From: Sutterella wadsworthensis 2_1_59BFAA
GTDB lineage: Bacteria > Pseudomonadota > Gammaproteobacteria > Burkholderiales > Burkholderiaceae_F
Reading direction: 5' to 3'
Assembly (NCBI RefSeq): GCF_000297775.1
Contig: NZ_JH815517.1
Span: 1 to 64,000 of the forward strand
Length of the DNA: 64,000 nt
Both the position numbers and the translations under genes were made by a program. Positions 48,500 through 57,746 of the stretch are shown here, piece after piece. The notes below the pieces were generated by a model. It was not told where the DNA came from. It did not search any database and saw only the letters and a list, made by a program, of their open reading frames with translations. The stretch's first letter is position 1. Every line of letters starts with the position of its first letter.

Positions 48500-49441
48500 A
48501 TGAAGGTTCTCCTTGCCCAGCCGCGCGGTTTCTGCGCGGGCGTCACGCGCGCCATCGCGATCGTTGAGCGTGCGCTTGCCATCTACGGCGCGCCCATCTA
48601 TGTCAGGCACGAGATCGTGCACAACCGCACGGTCGTCAACAGTCTGCGTGAGCGCGGCGCGGTCTTCGTCGACAATCTTGCCGAGGTGCCCGAGGGTGCG
48701 ACGGTCGTCTTCTCGGCCCACGGCGTGCCGAGGGCGGTGTCTGAAGAGGCGGAGCGCCGGGGCTTCCGCGTTTTCGACGCCACCTGTCCGCTTGTTACCA
48801 AGGTGCATCGCGAGGTTGCCCGCATGCGCGCCGAAGGACGCACCGTGCTGATGATCGGTCACGCCGGTCACCCCGAGGTCGAGGGCACGATGGGCCAGGT
48901 CGACGGCGGCATCGAGCTTGTCGAGAACACCGCCGACGTAGCAGCGCTGCCCTACACGAACGATGACTCGCTTGCCTATGTCACCCAGACGACGATCAGC
49001 GCCGATGACAGTCAGGCCGTGATCGACGCGCTCAGGCACCGCTTCCCCTTCATTCAGGAACCCAAGCGCCAGGACATCTGCTATGCCACGACGAATCGCC
49101 AGGAGGCCGTCAAGCTTCTCGCCCGCTCGGGCGTCGACATCGTGCTCGTGATCGGCTCCGCCACAAGCTCCAACTCCAATCGTCTGCGCGAAGTGGCCGA
49201 ACGCGAGGGGGCCCGCGCCTATCTGATCGACACGGCCGAGCACATCGATCCCAAGTGGTTCGAGGGCGTTGCATGCGTGGGCATCACGGCGGGTGCCTCC
49301 GCCCCTGAATCCCTCGTCCAGGGCGTGCTTCGTTATCTTGAGGCCAACCTCAACGCCGAGCATGCCGTGGCGCTCGAAGGCGTCGAGGAGAACGTCGTCT
49401 TTCCGCTTCCCAAGGGACTTCGCGAGGAGGATGCCGACTGA
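48500..49441 (+). CDS. ispH: 4-hydroxy-3-methylbut-2-enyl diphosphate reductase
   Basis: 313-residue IspH, the last MEP-pathway enzyme, which makes IPP and DMAPP. The three Fe-S cluster cysteines are in [13 protein letters not shown] (Cys 12), [11 protein letters not shown] (near 96) and ICYATTNRQ (near 197); the family SxN motif [11 protein letters not shown] is near 225. GAGGAA precedes the ATG by nine bases; a Met three codons upstream is an alternative. The frame extends further upstream without support. Confidence 0.95.
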   Translation: MKVLLAQPRGFCAGVTRAIAIVERALAIYGAPIYVRHEIVHNRTVVNSLRERGAVFVDNLAEVPEGATVVFSAHGVPRAVSEEAERRGFRVFDATCPLVTKVHREVARMRAEGRTVLMIGHAGHPEVEGTMGQVDGGIELVENTADVAALPYTNDDSLAYVTQTTISADDSQAVIDALRHRFPFIQEPKRQDICYATTNRQEAVKLLARSGVDIVLVIGSATSSNSNRLREVAEREGARAYLIDTAEHIDPKWFEGVACVGITAGASAPESLVQGVLRYLEANLNAEHAVALEGVEENVVFPLPKGLREEDAD

Positions 49442-49576
49442 GCCCCGCAAGGTAAAGTCGCATTCCGTTCTTGCGCTCGGGCATGGGCGGGAGACGGCGC
49501 ACGCGCCGCATCCGCCCGCTTCGGGCACAATCCTTCTTTCCGCTTCCTCTATATAAGAAAGGCACGCAAGTAGAAA

Positions 49577-50071
49577 ATGAGTTCGAAAGTGAAGCACCAG
49601 AGCCTGACGCCCGCCACCCAGTGGCTCAGGCAGCACGACATTCCCTTTGAGGAAAAGTCCTACGAATACGTCGAGCACGGCGGTACGGCGCTGGCCGCCT
49701 CGTCCTGCGGGATTGATCATCATCACGTGATCAAGACGCTCATCATGGAGGACGAGCACGCCAGACCGCTGGTCATCCTGATGCACGGCGACTGCGAAGT
49801 CTCCACGAAGAACCTCGCCCGACAGATCGGCGCCAAGCATGTTGCGCCCTGCAAGCCCGAGCAGGCCCAGCGCAATTCAGGCTACATGGTGGGCGGCACG
49901 AGTCCCTTCGGCACCCGAAAGAAGATGCCGGTCTACGTCCAGAAGACCATTCTCGAGCTTGACCATATCTTCATCAACGGCGGGCGACGGGGCTATCAGG
50001 TCGGCATCGATCCCAAGGTGCTCGTCGACGTGCTCGGCGGCATCCCCGTCGACTGCGCGAACGAGGAGTAG
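49577..50071 (+). CDS. ybaK: Cys-tRNA(Pro)/Cys-tRNA(Cys) deacylase YbaK
   Basis: 164-residue YbaK/EbsC-type trans-editing protein that hydrolyses Cys-tRNA-Pro. Family marks: PATQWLRQHDIPFEEKSYEY start, HHHVIKTLIMEDE with the substrate lysine region, VSTKNLARQIGAKHVAPCKPEQAQRNSGYMVGGTSPFG, and a C-terminal NGGRRGYQVGIDPKVLV. It stands alone between ispH and tsaD. Confidence 0.88.
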   Translation: MSSKVKHQSLTPATQWLRQHDIPFEEKSYEYVEHGGTALAASSCGIDHHHVIKTLIMEDEHARPLVILMHGDCEVSTKNLARQIGAKHVAPCKPEQAQRNSGYMVGGTSPFGTRKKMPVYVQKTILELDHIFINGGRRGYQVGIDPKVLVDVLGGIPVDCANEE

Positions 50072-50110
50072 TCCTTCATCGGGACCTGCAGCAAAGACTC
50101 GACCAACAAA

Positions 50111-50146
50111 AAAAAGGATCCGTATCTGAAAGATCGGATCCTTTTT
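50111..50146. terminator. Bidirectional terminator between ybaK and tsaD
   Basis: AAAAAGGATCCG / CGGATCCTTTTT with an inner ATCT/AGAT stem, between convergent genes. Confidence 0.92.
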
Positions 50147-50172
50147 CAGTTCTGAGGGCCGTGGGGCGGAGG

Positions 50173-51204
50173 TCAGAGGTTTGAGAGCTGCCAGCGGGGG
50201 CTGACGCCGAAGCTGCGCTTCGCCTTGAGCGCCTCGAGTTCCTCTGCCGTCATGCCTTCGAGGCGTGCGAGGCCTGCGGCGGCGATCATGGCGCCGTTGT
50301 CGGTGCAGAGCCGCATGGGCGGATAGAAGATCGTGCCGCGACGGCGGCGGACTTCGGCGGTGAGGCGCTGTCTGAGCTGGCGGTTGGCGGACACGCCGCC
50401 GGCGACGACGACGTTGCGAAGCTCCGTCTGCTTCATGGCGCGCACGAGCTTGGCGGCGAGCACGTCGACAAGAGCGTCCACGAAGCCGCGGGCGAGATTG
50501 CGGCGGAAGACTTCGTCTCCTGCGTCGGGAGCACTCTGGACGGCGGTGAGCACGGAGGTCTTGAGACCAGAGAAGCTCATGTCGAGATTGGGGGCGTGGA
50601 TCATCGGACGGGCAAGCTCTATGGCGCCGGGCTCGCCCTCTTCGGCAAGGGCGGACACGGCGGGGCCGCCCGGGTAGGGCAGGCCGAGCAGCTGGGCGGT
50701 CTTGTCGAAGGCCTCGCCCGCTGCGTCGTCGAGAGTCTGGCCGAGAAGCTCGTAGCTGCCGAACTTCTCCACCTTCATGATCTGGGTATGGCCGCCCGAG
50801 ACGAGAAGGGCAAGAAACGGGAATTCGGGAGCGGGATCCGAAAGACGGGCTGCAAGCAGGTGCCCCTCGAGGTGGTGCACGCCGAGCACGGGCACATCGA
50901 GCGCCCAGCCGATGGCGTGCGCAACGCCCGCGCCTGCGAGCAGGGCGCCGGCAAGTCCGGGGCCCTCCGTCACGGCGACGGCGTCGATGTCTCCGCGGGT
51001 CTTGCCCGCCTTCACGAGCACTTCGTCGACGAGTGCGACGGCGCGCCGGATGTGGTCGCGGCTCGCAAGTTCGGGCACGACGCCGCCGTAGGCGCGGTGC
51101 ATGTCGATCTGGGAGTAGAGGGCGTCTGCGAGGAGGCCGTCCTTGTCGGAAATCAGGGCGGCTCCCGTCTCGTCGCAGGAGGATTCAATACCGAGAACTA
51201 GCAT
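50173..51204 (-). CDS. tsaD: tRNA N6-adenosine threonylcarbamoyltransferase
   Basis: 343-residue TsaD, the Kae1-type ATPase that transfers threonylcarbamoyl to A37 of ANN-reading tRNAs, with TsaB/TsaE. Marks: [15 protein letters not shown] at the N-terminus, [12 protein letters not shown] metal-binding histidines near 109-115, [10 protein letters not shown] near 134, [24 protein letters not shown], and [12 protein letters not shown] plus [12 protein letters not shown] at the end. It is divergent to rpsU, a widely conserved pairing. Confidence 0.96.
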   Translation of the reverse strand: MLVLGIESSCDETGAALISDKDGLLADALYSQIDMHRAYGGVVPELASRDHIRRAVALVDEVLVKAGKTRGDIDAVAVTEGPGLAGALLAGAGVAHAIGWALDVPVLGVHHLEGHLLAARLSDPAPEFPFLALLVSGGHTQIMKVEKFGSYELLGQTLDDAAGEAFDKTAQLLGLPYPGGPAVSALAEEGEPGAIELARPMIHAPNLDMSFSGLKTSVLTAVQSAPDAGDEVFRRNLARGFVDALVDVLAAKLVRAMKQTELRNVVVAGGVSANRQLRQRLTAEVRRRRGTIFYPPMRLCTDNGAMIAAAGLARLEGMTAEELEALKAKRSFGVSPRWQLSNL

Positions 51205-51309
51205 AGTGCCGAAAATTCTAGAGCCTTTTTGCGGTGGACGTGCAAAAAAATGGTGCTTCGGTTTGAATTTTCCCAGTGTTTTATGTCAAAATCTCGGACT
51301 CGACATTCG

Positions 51310-51338
51310 GACGGCTCCGCTCAGGGGCCGTCTTTGTT
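51310..51338 (+). promoter_or_regulatory. Terminator-like hairpin in the rpsU leader
   Basis: GACGGCTCC / GGGGCCGTC followed by TTTGTT, about 100 bases before the rpsU ATG. It could be an attenuator of the rpsU-yqeY unit. A weak promoter (TTGAAT 51263, CAAAAT 51287) lies upstream. Confidence 0.4.
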
Positions 51339-51435
51339 CGATTGCGTCCTCCGTCTCTTGTCCCGGAACCAGAGATGCCGGAGGCTTTCCATTTGATTTC
51401 CGGGTCATCACACTGTTTACTGAGGTTAGGTTCTA

Positions 51436-51648
51436 ATGCCTACTATCCGCGTTAAAGAAAACGAACCGTTTGAAGTTGCCCTCCGCCGCTTCAAGCGCAC
51501 CATCGAAAAGTCTGGTCTCCTTACCGAACTCCGCGCCCGCGAGTTCTACGAAAAGCCCACCGCCGAACGTAAGCGTAAGAAGGCTGCTGCCGTCAAGCGT
51601 CACTACAAGCGCCTGCGCAGCATGATGCTCCCCAAGAAGCTCTACTAA
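51436..51648 (+). CDS. rpsU: 30S ribosomal protein S21
   Basis: 70-residue S21: [21 protein letters not shown] at the start, the [22 protein letters not shown] basic helix, and the SMMLPKKLY end. It is the first gene of the rpsU-yqeY-dnaG-rpoD macromolecular synthesis cluster. Confidence 0.97.
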   Translation: MPTIRVKENEPFEVALRRFKRTIEKSGLLTELRAREFYEKPTAERKRKKAAAVKRHYKRLRSMMLPKKLY

Positions 51649-51761
51649 TTCGAGTTTCTGCCCGGGCGTTGGAGGCCGGAGGCCGCCGATCCCCGTGCTG
51701 TCGGTTGGGCGGCGGCACAAAGCTCCACAGACAAACAATTTTTTCCTCACGAAGGATGGTG

Positions 51762-52205
51762 ATGATTAAGGACAGAATCCGCGAAGATATGAAGGCTGCC
51801 ATGCGTGCGCATGACGCGGCGGGTCTGAGCACGATTCGCTTGCTCCTTGCCGCGATCAAGCAGCGTGAGGTCGACGAACAGATCGAGGCCGACGATGCCC
51901 TGATCCTCTCGGTGATCGCCAAGATGGTCAAGCAGCGTCAGGATTCCGTGCAGCAGTATCTGGCGGGGGACCGTCAGGATCTCGCTGACAAGGAATCGGT
52001 CGAAATCAAGGTGCTCGAAGCGTATCTCCCGAAGGGACTTTCCGACGAGGAGATCGCTGCCGTCATTGATGCTGCCGTTGCCGAAGTCGGTGCGACCGGC
52101 ATGGCTGCGATGGGCAAGGTGATGGCGATCGTCAAGCCGAAGGTGACGGGCCGTGCCGACATGGGCAAGGTCAGCGCTCTCGTCAAGGCGAAGCTCACCG
52201 CTTAA
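51762..52205 (+). CDS. yqeY: GatB/YqeY-domain protein
   Basis: 147-residue YqeY-family protein (a domain shared with the GatB tail that binds tRNA); its role as a free protein is not settled. Marks: IREDMKAAMRAHDAAGLSTIRLLLAAIKQREVD, then YLPKGLSDEEIAAVID and GMAAMGKVMAIVKPKVTGRADMGKVSALVKAKL. AAGGA lies five bases before the ATG at 51762, so an ATG two codons earlier is less likely. It sits between rpsU and dnaG, as in many proteobacteria. Confidence 0.9.
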   Translation: MIKDRIREDMKAAMRAHDAAGLSTIRLLLAAIKQREVDEQIEADDALILSVIAKMVKQRQDSVQQYLAGDRQDLADKESVEIKVLEAYLPKGLSDEEIAAVIDAAVAEVGATGMAAMGKVMAIVKPKVTGRADMGKVSALVKAKLTA

Positions 52206-52266
52206 GTCGAAGTCCGCTGCATGGCGGGTGCGGCTGCTCTAAGCCGCACGTTCATAACGCAGGAAT

Positions 52267-52305
52267 GCCGCTCAAGAGTTTCTCTTGGGCGGCCTTCTTT
52301 TTTAT
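52267..52305 (+). terminator. Terminator of rpsU-yqeY
   Basis: GCCGCTCAAGAG / CTCTTGGGCGGC with a G-U pair, followed by CTTCTTTTTT. Confidence 0.85.
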
Positions 52306-52350
52306 TGGGCGCCCTCAGGAGGCACCCGAGAGCCGGCCCGCTCAAGGCTC

Positions 52351-52356
52351 TATAAT
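52351..52356 (+). promoter_or_regulatory. Consensus -10 box upstream of dnaG
   Basis: TATAAT, 71 bases before the dnaG start and after the yqeY terminator. No good -35 box is seen at 16-18 bases, so promoter strength is uncertain. Confidence 0.35.
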
Positions 52357-52421
52357 CAAAATCCTACCCGCCGCCCCTTCCGGGCGGAAGATCCACGCCT
52401 TTTCCCCTAGCAAGACCATCC

Positions 52422-54710
52422 ATGATTCCCGAGGGCTTTATCACAGGACTGCTTGAACGCGCCGACATCGTCGACGTGATCAACCGCTACGTCCCTTTGA
52501 AGAAGGCGGGGCGCAACTGGATGTGCTGCTGTCCCTTCCACAAAGAGAAGACGCCGTCCTTCTCGGTGAGCCAGACGAAGCAGTTCTTCAAGTGCTTCGG
52601 CTGCGGTGAGGCGGGCAACGCCATCGGCTTCATCATGAAGTACGAGGGGCTTGAATTCCCTGATGCGGTGAGAAAGCTTGCGGGCTACTACTCGATGGAG
52701 GTTCCCGAGGACCGCTCGCCCGCAAAGATCAAAGCCCGCGAGAAGGCGCGCACGCTCACGGACTACATGGGAGAGGCCGCGGCCTTTTACACGGAGCAGC
52801 TCAGGCGGAACGCTGGGGCCTCCGATTACCTCAAGAACCGCTGCATTTCGGCCGCCACGGCTGCGAAGTTCGGTCTCGGCTATTCGCCCGACGACTGGCA
52901 TCCCCTTCAGACCCTTTTCGGAGAGAAGTATTCCGACAGGGCGCTTGAGGAGTGCGGTCTTGTCAACGTCAGGAACGACAGGCGCTACGATGCGTTCAGA
53001 GGGCGCATCATGTTCCCGATCCGCAACGCCAAGGGCCTTGTGATCGGTTTCGGCGCCCGCACGATGAACGGCGACGAGCAGCCCAAGTACCTCAACAGTC
53101 CCGAAACGCCGATCTACCACAAGGGCAGCGAACTCTACGGTTATTTTGAGGGCAGGGAGGCGATCTACGGCAAGGGTCGCGCCATCGTCTGCGAGGGCTA
53201 CATGGACGTGATCCAGCTTTCGCAGGCCGGGTTCGAGGAGGCCGTCGCCGCACTCGGCACGTCGATCACGCCCGAGCATGTCAGGAAGCTCCTCAAGCTC
53301 ACCGACAGCGTCTACTTCTCGTTCGACGGCGACGCCGCCGGCCGCAAGGCCGCGCGTCGTGCGCTTGAGGCGGCCCTGCCTGTCATCACGGACGTGCAGA
53401 AGGCGGGTTTCATCATTCTGCCGCCCGAGCACGATCCCGACAGCCTCATCAAGGCGGAGGGCGCGGAGGGGTTCGAGCGCCAGATTGAAAAGGCCTACGG
53501 ACTCACGGACTTCATGAAGAAGCTCCTTCTCGAAGGGAAGGAGCTCATGTACGCCGAGGAGCGTGCGAAGCTCGTGGCCGAGGCCAAGCCTTGGGTGCTC
53601 TCGATGCAGCATGCTCCCATTCTGCGGCTTGCATTCATCCGCGAGCTCGCAGGCATCGCCCGCCTGCAGGCGGATGACATCGAGCGCCAGTACGGGCTCG
53701 CCGGCGCCGCTCCCTCCAGGCCGTCCTTCGATGGCGGCCGGCAGCAGGGCCGTGGCGGCTTTGCCCGCAGGCGTGACGACCGCTTTCCACGCTGGCCCGC
53801 GAAGCCCGCACCCGAGCCTCGAGTTCGCGTCAAGGACGTTAGGGAGCGCATGCTCCAGTGCCTCCTTTCCTATCCTCATCTCGTGAGCGAATTCAGCCAC
53901 TCGATCGAGGAGGAGTTCCTGTCGAGCACGCATCCCGCCGCCGAACGCATCATCGAGGTCTGGCGCGCAGCGGCGGCCGAGGACGAGGAAGGAGGCTGCG
54001 TCAATCCTGCTTCCCTTCTCATGAGGCTCGGAGAGAGCGCCAGCCTTTCCTATTATGAGGAGCTCCTCACCGAGGAGCTCTCGACGGGCACGCCCGAGGA
54101 GGGCGCCCGTCTTGAGGTAAGGAAGGCCTTCATCGAGCTCGAGCTCGAGCGCACGAAGGCCCGCATCGAAATGCTCGCCCATGATGCGGCGAGGGACATG
54201 GACGCGATGCGCAGGCTCAACGACAGAAGGGCTGAGCTTCAGCGCCTTGCGGACGAGGCCCGTCTTGCGGAGCGCGAGTACCGCCTGCGCATTGAGAATC
54301 AGGCAAGGTTCGAGAGCCAGCGTGCGGCTGAAAAGCCTTCGGGCGGCGAGTTCGCCCCTCTTTCGTCCAATCCGATCGTCGCGCAGCTGCAGCGCTTCCT
54401 CAGGGGCGACACGGGGACTTCTTCTGTCTCGGGCGCGCAGGCCGCGCCTCAGGGAGCCTCCCGTGTTTCAACGAGTGCCGTGAGGGAGGCTCTGGCAGCA
54501 AGCGCCGCAGGGCGTACCGCGGGAGATTTCACCGCCTTCGCGGAGAGCTTGCCGCCTGAGCTTTCGGATGAGAAGGTTGATTTTGTACCCGATGGTATGA
54601 AAGAATATGACGTCTCGGGCATGCCGCCCGACGTGCCGTTCGACGATGAAGCTCCCTACCGCTATGACGACGCCGGAGATCCCGACGCGGATCTCAACGT
54701 GGGTCTGTGA
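52422..54710 (+). CDS. dnaG: DNA primase
   Basis: 762-residue primase (E. coli 581), which makes RNA primers at the replication fork. Zinc domain ligands Cys 37, His 40, Cys 58, Cys 61 (CCPFHKEKTPSF, FKCFGCGEAG). The RNA polymerase core includes LGYSPDDWHPL and the TOPRIM parts AIVCEGYMDVIQLSQAGF near 258-275 and SFDGDAAGRKAARRAL near 303. An Arg/Gly-rich linker (about 430-465) leads to the helicase-binding domain (about 470-635). A further ~125 residues of low-complexity, acidic tail follow, ending DDAGDPDADLNVGL, which accounts for much of the extra length. Confidence 0.95.
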   Translation: MIPEGFITGLLERADIVDVINRYVPLKKAGRNWMCCCPFHKEKTPSFSVSQTKQFFKCFGCGEAGNAIGFIMKYEGLEFPDAVRKLAGYYSMEVPEDRSPAKIKAREKARTLTDYMGEAAAFYTEQLRRNAGASDYLKNRCISAATAAKFGLGYSPDDWHPLQTLFGEKYSDRALEECGLVNVRNDRRYDAFRGRIMFPIRNAKGLVIGFGARTMNGDEQPKYLNSPETPIYHKGSELYGYFEGREAIYGKGRAIVCEGYMDVIQLSQAGFEEAVAALGTSITPEHVRKLLKLTDSVYFSFDGDAAGRKAARRALEAALPVITDVQKAGFIILPPEHDPDSLIKAEGAEGFERQIEKAYGLTDFMKKLLLEGKELMYAEERAKLVAEAKPWVLSMQHAPILRLAFIRELAGIARLQADDIERQYGLAGAAPSRPSFDGGRQQGRGGFARRRDDRFPRWPAKPAPEPRVRVKDVRERMLQCLLSYPHLVSEFSHSIEEEFLSSTHPAAERIIEVWRAAAAEDEEGGCVNPASLLMRLGESASLSYYEELLTEELSTGTPEEGARLEVRKAFIELELERTKARIEMLAHDAARDMDAMRRLNDRRAELQRLADEARLAEREYRLRIENQARFESQRAAEKPSGGEFAPLSSNPIVAQLQRFLRGDTGTSSVSGAQAAPQGASRVSTSAVREALAASAAGRTAGDFTAFAESLPPELSDEKVDFVPDGMKEYDVSGMPPDVPFDDEAPYRYDDAGDPDADLNVGL

Positions 54711-54763
54711 CGGCGGGGGAGGCCGCGCGCCGGCGCGACTAGCTTTTCCCTAAGGAGCTCATT

Positions 54764-55705
54764 TTGAAGAAGACTTTATGGGCGGCCCTGCTGGCTGCCG
54801 GCACGATGGTTTCTGCGGCGGTCGACGCCGAGCCCCTTCGCATCGGTGTGCTTCCAGCCGCCGACGCCATTGTGATCCACGCCGCGGCCGACGAGAAGCT
54901 GTTCAAGGCCAGAGGGGTTGACGTTGAGGTGATTCCCTTCAAGTCTGCTCTCGAACTTGGTGCCGCCATGCGTGCGGGCCGCCTTGACGGGCATTTCGGC
55001 GATCTGATGAACGTCTTCACTCAGAATGAGCGCGGCGTTCCCCAGGCCGTGATTCTCACGACGACCCATACGAGCCGGGCACAGCGTGCCTTCGGTCTCG
55101 TCGTCGCGCCTGCCGCTGCCGAGAAGATCCGCTCGCTCAAGGATCTCGACGGCACTGAGACGGCCATGAGCTCCGCCACGATCATCGACTACCTTCTCGA
55201 CCGCATGAAGGCTGAGGAAAAGCTTTCCGACGGCGCGCTCAGGAACCTTGAGGTCAAGCAAATCCCGATCCGCCTTCAGATGCTTCAGACCGGCAAGGCC
55301 GCGACGGCCATGCTGCCCGAGCCGCTCGTCTCCGTCGTCGAAGCGAAGGGCGGACGCGTGATCTGGGATGACCGCGGTCTCAACGAGGCGCTTGCCGTCG
55401 TTGCGCTCAAGAAGGACAGGCTTGACGACAAGACCGTCGCCGCCTTCCGGGGTGCCGTGGCGGACGCCGCCAGACTCATCGAGTCGGAGCCCGACCGCTT
55501 CCGCGCCGTCATGGTGAAGAAGGGCCTGCTACCTGCGCCCGTTGCGCAGAACTACACGATGGTCCGCTTCTCCATGTTCGGCACGAATGACGGTCTGCCT
55601 CCCCTGCCGAGCGCCGAAGACGTGCGCCGCGTGGGAGAATGGATGGTCGGAAAGAACATGATCAAGGCGGTGCCCGCTTACGACAGCGTGGTGATCCGTC
55701 CGTAA
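54764..55705 (+). CDS. NitT/TauT-type ABC transporter substrate-binding protein
   Basis: 313-residue periplasmic binding protein (NMT1/SsuA-like). The signal peptide spans KKTLWAALLAAGTMVSAAVDAEP. The mature start LRIGVLPAADAIVIHAAADEKLFKARGVDVEVIPFKSALEL is the family pattern. The ligand cannot be told (sulfonate, taurine, nitrate or thiamine precursor are typical). The TTG start is chosen because TAAGGAG lies six bases upstream. It forms an operon with the next two genes. Confidence 0.85.
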   Translation: MKKTLWAALLAAGTMVSAAVDAEPLRIGVLPAADAIVIHAAADEKLFKARGVDVEVIPFKSALELGAAMRAGRLDGHFGDLMNVFTQNERGVPQAVILTTTHTSRAQRAFGLVVAPAAAEKIRSLKDLDGTETAMSSATIIDYLLDRMKAEEKLSDGALRNLEVKQIPIRLQMLQTGKAATAMLPEPLVSVVEAKGGRVIWDDRGLNEALAVVALKKDRLDDKTVAAFRGAVADAARLIESEPDRFRAVMVKKGLLPAPVAQNYTMVRFSMFGTNDGLPPLPSAEDVRRVGEWMVGKNMIKAVPAYDSVVIRP

Positions 55706-55718
55706 TTCGAAGGTGCGC

Positions 55719-56519
55719 ATGCAGAATCAAAGGGAAGAGGCGCTTGAGCCGCCGGGACTGGCCTGCAACGGGCTTACGCTTGGCTACGACGGCAGGCCCG
55801 TCATTGAGGGGCTGGATCTGTCGTTGCCGCCGGGGGCCTCGCTTGCCATCGTCGGCGAGTCCGGTTGCGGGAAGTCGACGCTTCTCACCGCTCTCGCGGG
55901 GCTGAGGCCTGCGATTTCGGGGACGGTCAGGTGGACCTCTCCTCAGGGCGGAGTCCGTTCGATTCAGGATATGCGCACAAGCTTCGTCTGGCAGCATCTC
56001 GGTCTTTTTCCGTGGAAGCGCGTGAGGGAGAACCTCGCGCTTCCACTGGAGCTTTCCGCCGGACGCTGCGCCGATTCGGCCGGGCGTGTCTCGGCCATGC
56101 TTTCCGAACTCAGACTCTCTGGGCTCGAGTCGCGCTTTCCCTCCGAGCTTTCGGGAGGACAGCGGCAGCGTCTTGCGCTCGGCCGCGCGCTCATTGTGCA
56201 GCCTCAGGTTCTCTTCATGGACGAGCCCTTCTCGGCTCTTGACGCGCTTTTGCGCGCGCGCATGCAGGATTTCCTGACGGCGCTCCGCCGCAGGCATCCA
56301 TGCAGCGTGATTCTGGTGACACACGACATCAGCGAGGCCGTTGCGCTCGGTTCGCATGTCCTGATGCTTGCGCCCCACGGCCGCAGAGCGCCCGAATGCT
56401 TTGAAAATCCCGCCTACTCGCAGGAGCTCGGCTGCGGCGACAGGGCCTCGCCCGCCTTTTACGACACCGTGCGCCGCATCCACGCGGGGCTGGCGGCCGC
56501 TTCGGGAGAGGACGAATGA
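55719..56519 (+). CDS. ABC transporter ATP-binding protein (NitT/TauT type)
   Basis: 266-residue ATPase subunit. Walker A GESGCGKSTLL near residue 50, Q-loop VWQHLGLFPWKRVRENLALPL, signature LSGGQRQRLALGRAL, Walker B VLFMDEPFSALDAL, and H-loop LVTHDISEAVALG. The LFPWKRV form is typical of taurine/nitrate/sulfonate importers. CGAAGG lies five bases before the chosen ATG; a GTG two codons upstream is less likely. Its stop overlaps the permease start (ATGA). Confidence 0.92.
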   Translation: MQNQREEALEPPGLACNGLTLGYDGRPVIEGLDLSLPPGASLAIVGESGCGKSTLLTALAGLRPAISGTVRWTSPQGGVRSIQDMRTSFVWQHLGLFPWKRVRENLALPLELSAGRCADSAGRVSAMLSELRLSGLESRFPSELSGGQRQRLALGRALIVQPQVLFMDEPFSALDALLRARMQDFLTALRRRHPCSVILVTHDISEAVALGSHVLMLAPHGRRAPECFENPAYSQELGCGDRASPAFYDTVRRIHAGLAAASGEDE

Positions 56520-57262
56520 TCGTGATGCGCTACATCCTCGGCTTTCTCTTTCTGGGCGGATGCTGGCACGCGGGCGCGCTTGCGCTCGGACCCGACCTTC
56601 TGCCCGATCCCGTGGCCACGATCAGGCTCTTCGCCGAGTCTCTAGGCACGCCTGAATTCTGGGGGCACATCCTCGTGAGCCTCTGGCGCCTGACGCTCGG
56701 CCTTGTTGCGGCCGTCGCGGTTGCCTTTCCTCTGGGACTTCTGCTCGGACACTGCCGTGCGGCGGATCTGGCGGGCAGTCCGCTCCTCTTCATTACTTAT
56801 CCGCTGCCCAAGATCGTATTGCTTCCCGTGTTCTTCACGCTGGTGGGGCTCGGAGACGCCTCGCGCGTTCTCCTCATTGCGCTTACAACGGGCTATCAGG
56901 TGCTCGTTATCATCCGTGCGGGGGCGCTCAGCATCGATCCCTCCTGGGCCAAGGCCTTCCGCTCGATGGGCGGCACGACGGCCGAGGCCGTCCGACATCT
57001 CTATGTTCCTGCAGCGCTCCCTGCGCTCTTCACCTCCCTCAAGGTGGCGAGCGGCACGGCGGTCGCGGTGCTCTTTCTGGCCGAAAGCTTCGCAACCACC
57101 TCGGGGCTCGGCTACCTCATCATGGACGCCTGGGGCATGGGGGACGTGCTCTCCATGTTCAACGCCATTCTGGGCATGAGCCTTCTTGGTCTCGTGATCT
57201 ACGGCGTCATCGGACTGCTCGAGAGGGTGTGCTGTCCCTGGCTCTTTGCGGGCAGGAGGTAG
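56516..57262 (+). CDS. ABC transporter permease (NitT/TauT type)
   Basis: 248-residue inner-membrane BPD_transp_1 permease with about six membrane segments. The EAA-type loop is near residues 147-170 (KAFRSMGGTTAEAVRHLYVPAALPALFTSLKV). Start is coupled by ATGA overlap to the ATPase gene, giving a binding protein-ATPase-permease unit that is probably a homodimeric importer. Confidence 0.92.
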   Translation: MIVMRYILGFLFLGGCWHAGALALGPDLLPDPVATIRLFAESLGTPEFWGHILVSLWRLTLGLVAAVAVAFPLGLLLGHCRAADLAGSPLLFITYPLPKIVLLPVFFTLVGLGDASRVLLIALTTGYQVLVIIRAGALSIDPSWAKAFRSMGGTTAEAVRHLYVPAALPALFTSLKVASGTAVAVLFLAESFATTSGLGYLIMDAWGMGDVLSMFNAILGMSLLGLVIYGVIGLLERVCCPWLFAGRR

Positions 57263-57300
57263 GGCTCCGACAGAGGGTGCCTATTCGGACAAACCATCAT

Positions 57301-57327
57301 AAACGGCGGAATTTTCCGCCGTTTTTT
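57301..57327 (+). terminator. Terminator of the ABC transporter operon
   Basis: AAACGGCGGA / TCCGCCGTTT hairpin with a run of T, 39 bases after the permease gene. Confidence 0.88.
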
Positions 57328-57746
57328 GATTAAAAGCATGCTTTCTGACGGAAAAACACGACTTCGAAGGCAGGGATTGCCATTATGCCGCCTCCACTTT
57401 CGGGAGGCGGTGTGGCAAAATGATTAAGTCATTGTCCTTTGCTTTGTCAAGCGGAAAGACGTACTTTTTTGAAACCTTTGAAAAAAGCATATCGGCTCCC
57501 GGTTTGGCGAATGACATCACGTGGAGACGACACGCGGATTTTGCCGTGAGTTTTTCGACCGGAAGAATTCAGGGCAAAAGATGCGTCGGAGGGCGCCCGA
57601 CGGGCGCCATGCTCCGCATGCAGCGGCGAAGGGAGGCCTCCGGGTCTCCGTGTTTGATCCGCGTGCCGCTCGGCCTAGTCAGTCGTGCGCAGCGCAGGGA
57701 GTCGGCGTGAGAGAGATGCGCGCCGTCTCAGCAGAAGAGGGCAGGT
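57328..57746 (+). promoter_or_regulatory. rpoD upstream region with hairpins and promoter-like signals
   Basis: No gene is supported in the ~480 bases before rpoD. A strong hairpin TTGCCA-N5-CCGCCTCC ... GGAGGCGG-TG-TGGCAA spans 57377-57418. A possible heat-shock sigma-32-like promoter TTTGAAA-N11-AGCATAT (57468-57492) overlaps a TTTTTT/AAAAAA dyad. A frame from 57420 (96 codons) lacks recognizable features and was rejected as a gene. Where rpoD transcription starts is not clear. Confidence 0.4.

Noticed and set aside
57420-57710. A 96-codon frame ahead of rpoD
   Set aside because: No ribosome site, no recognizable protein features, and it overlaps hairpins and promoter-like signals.
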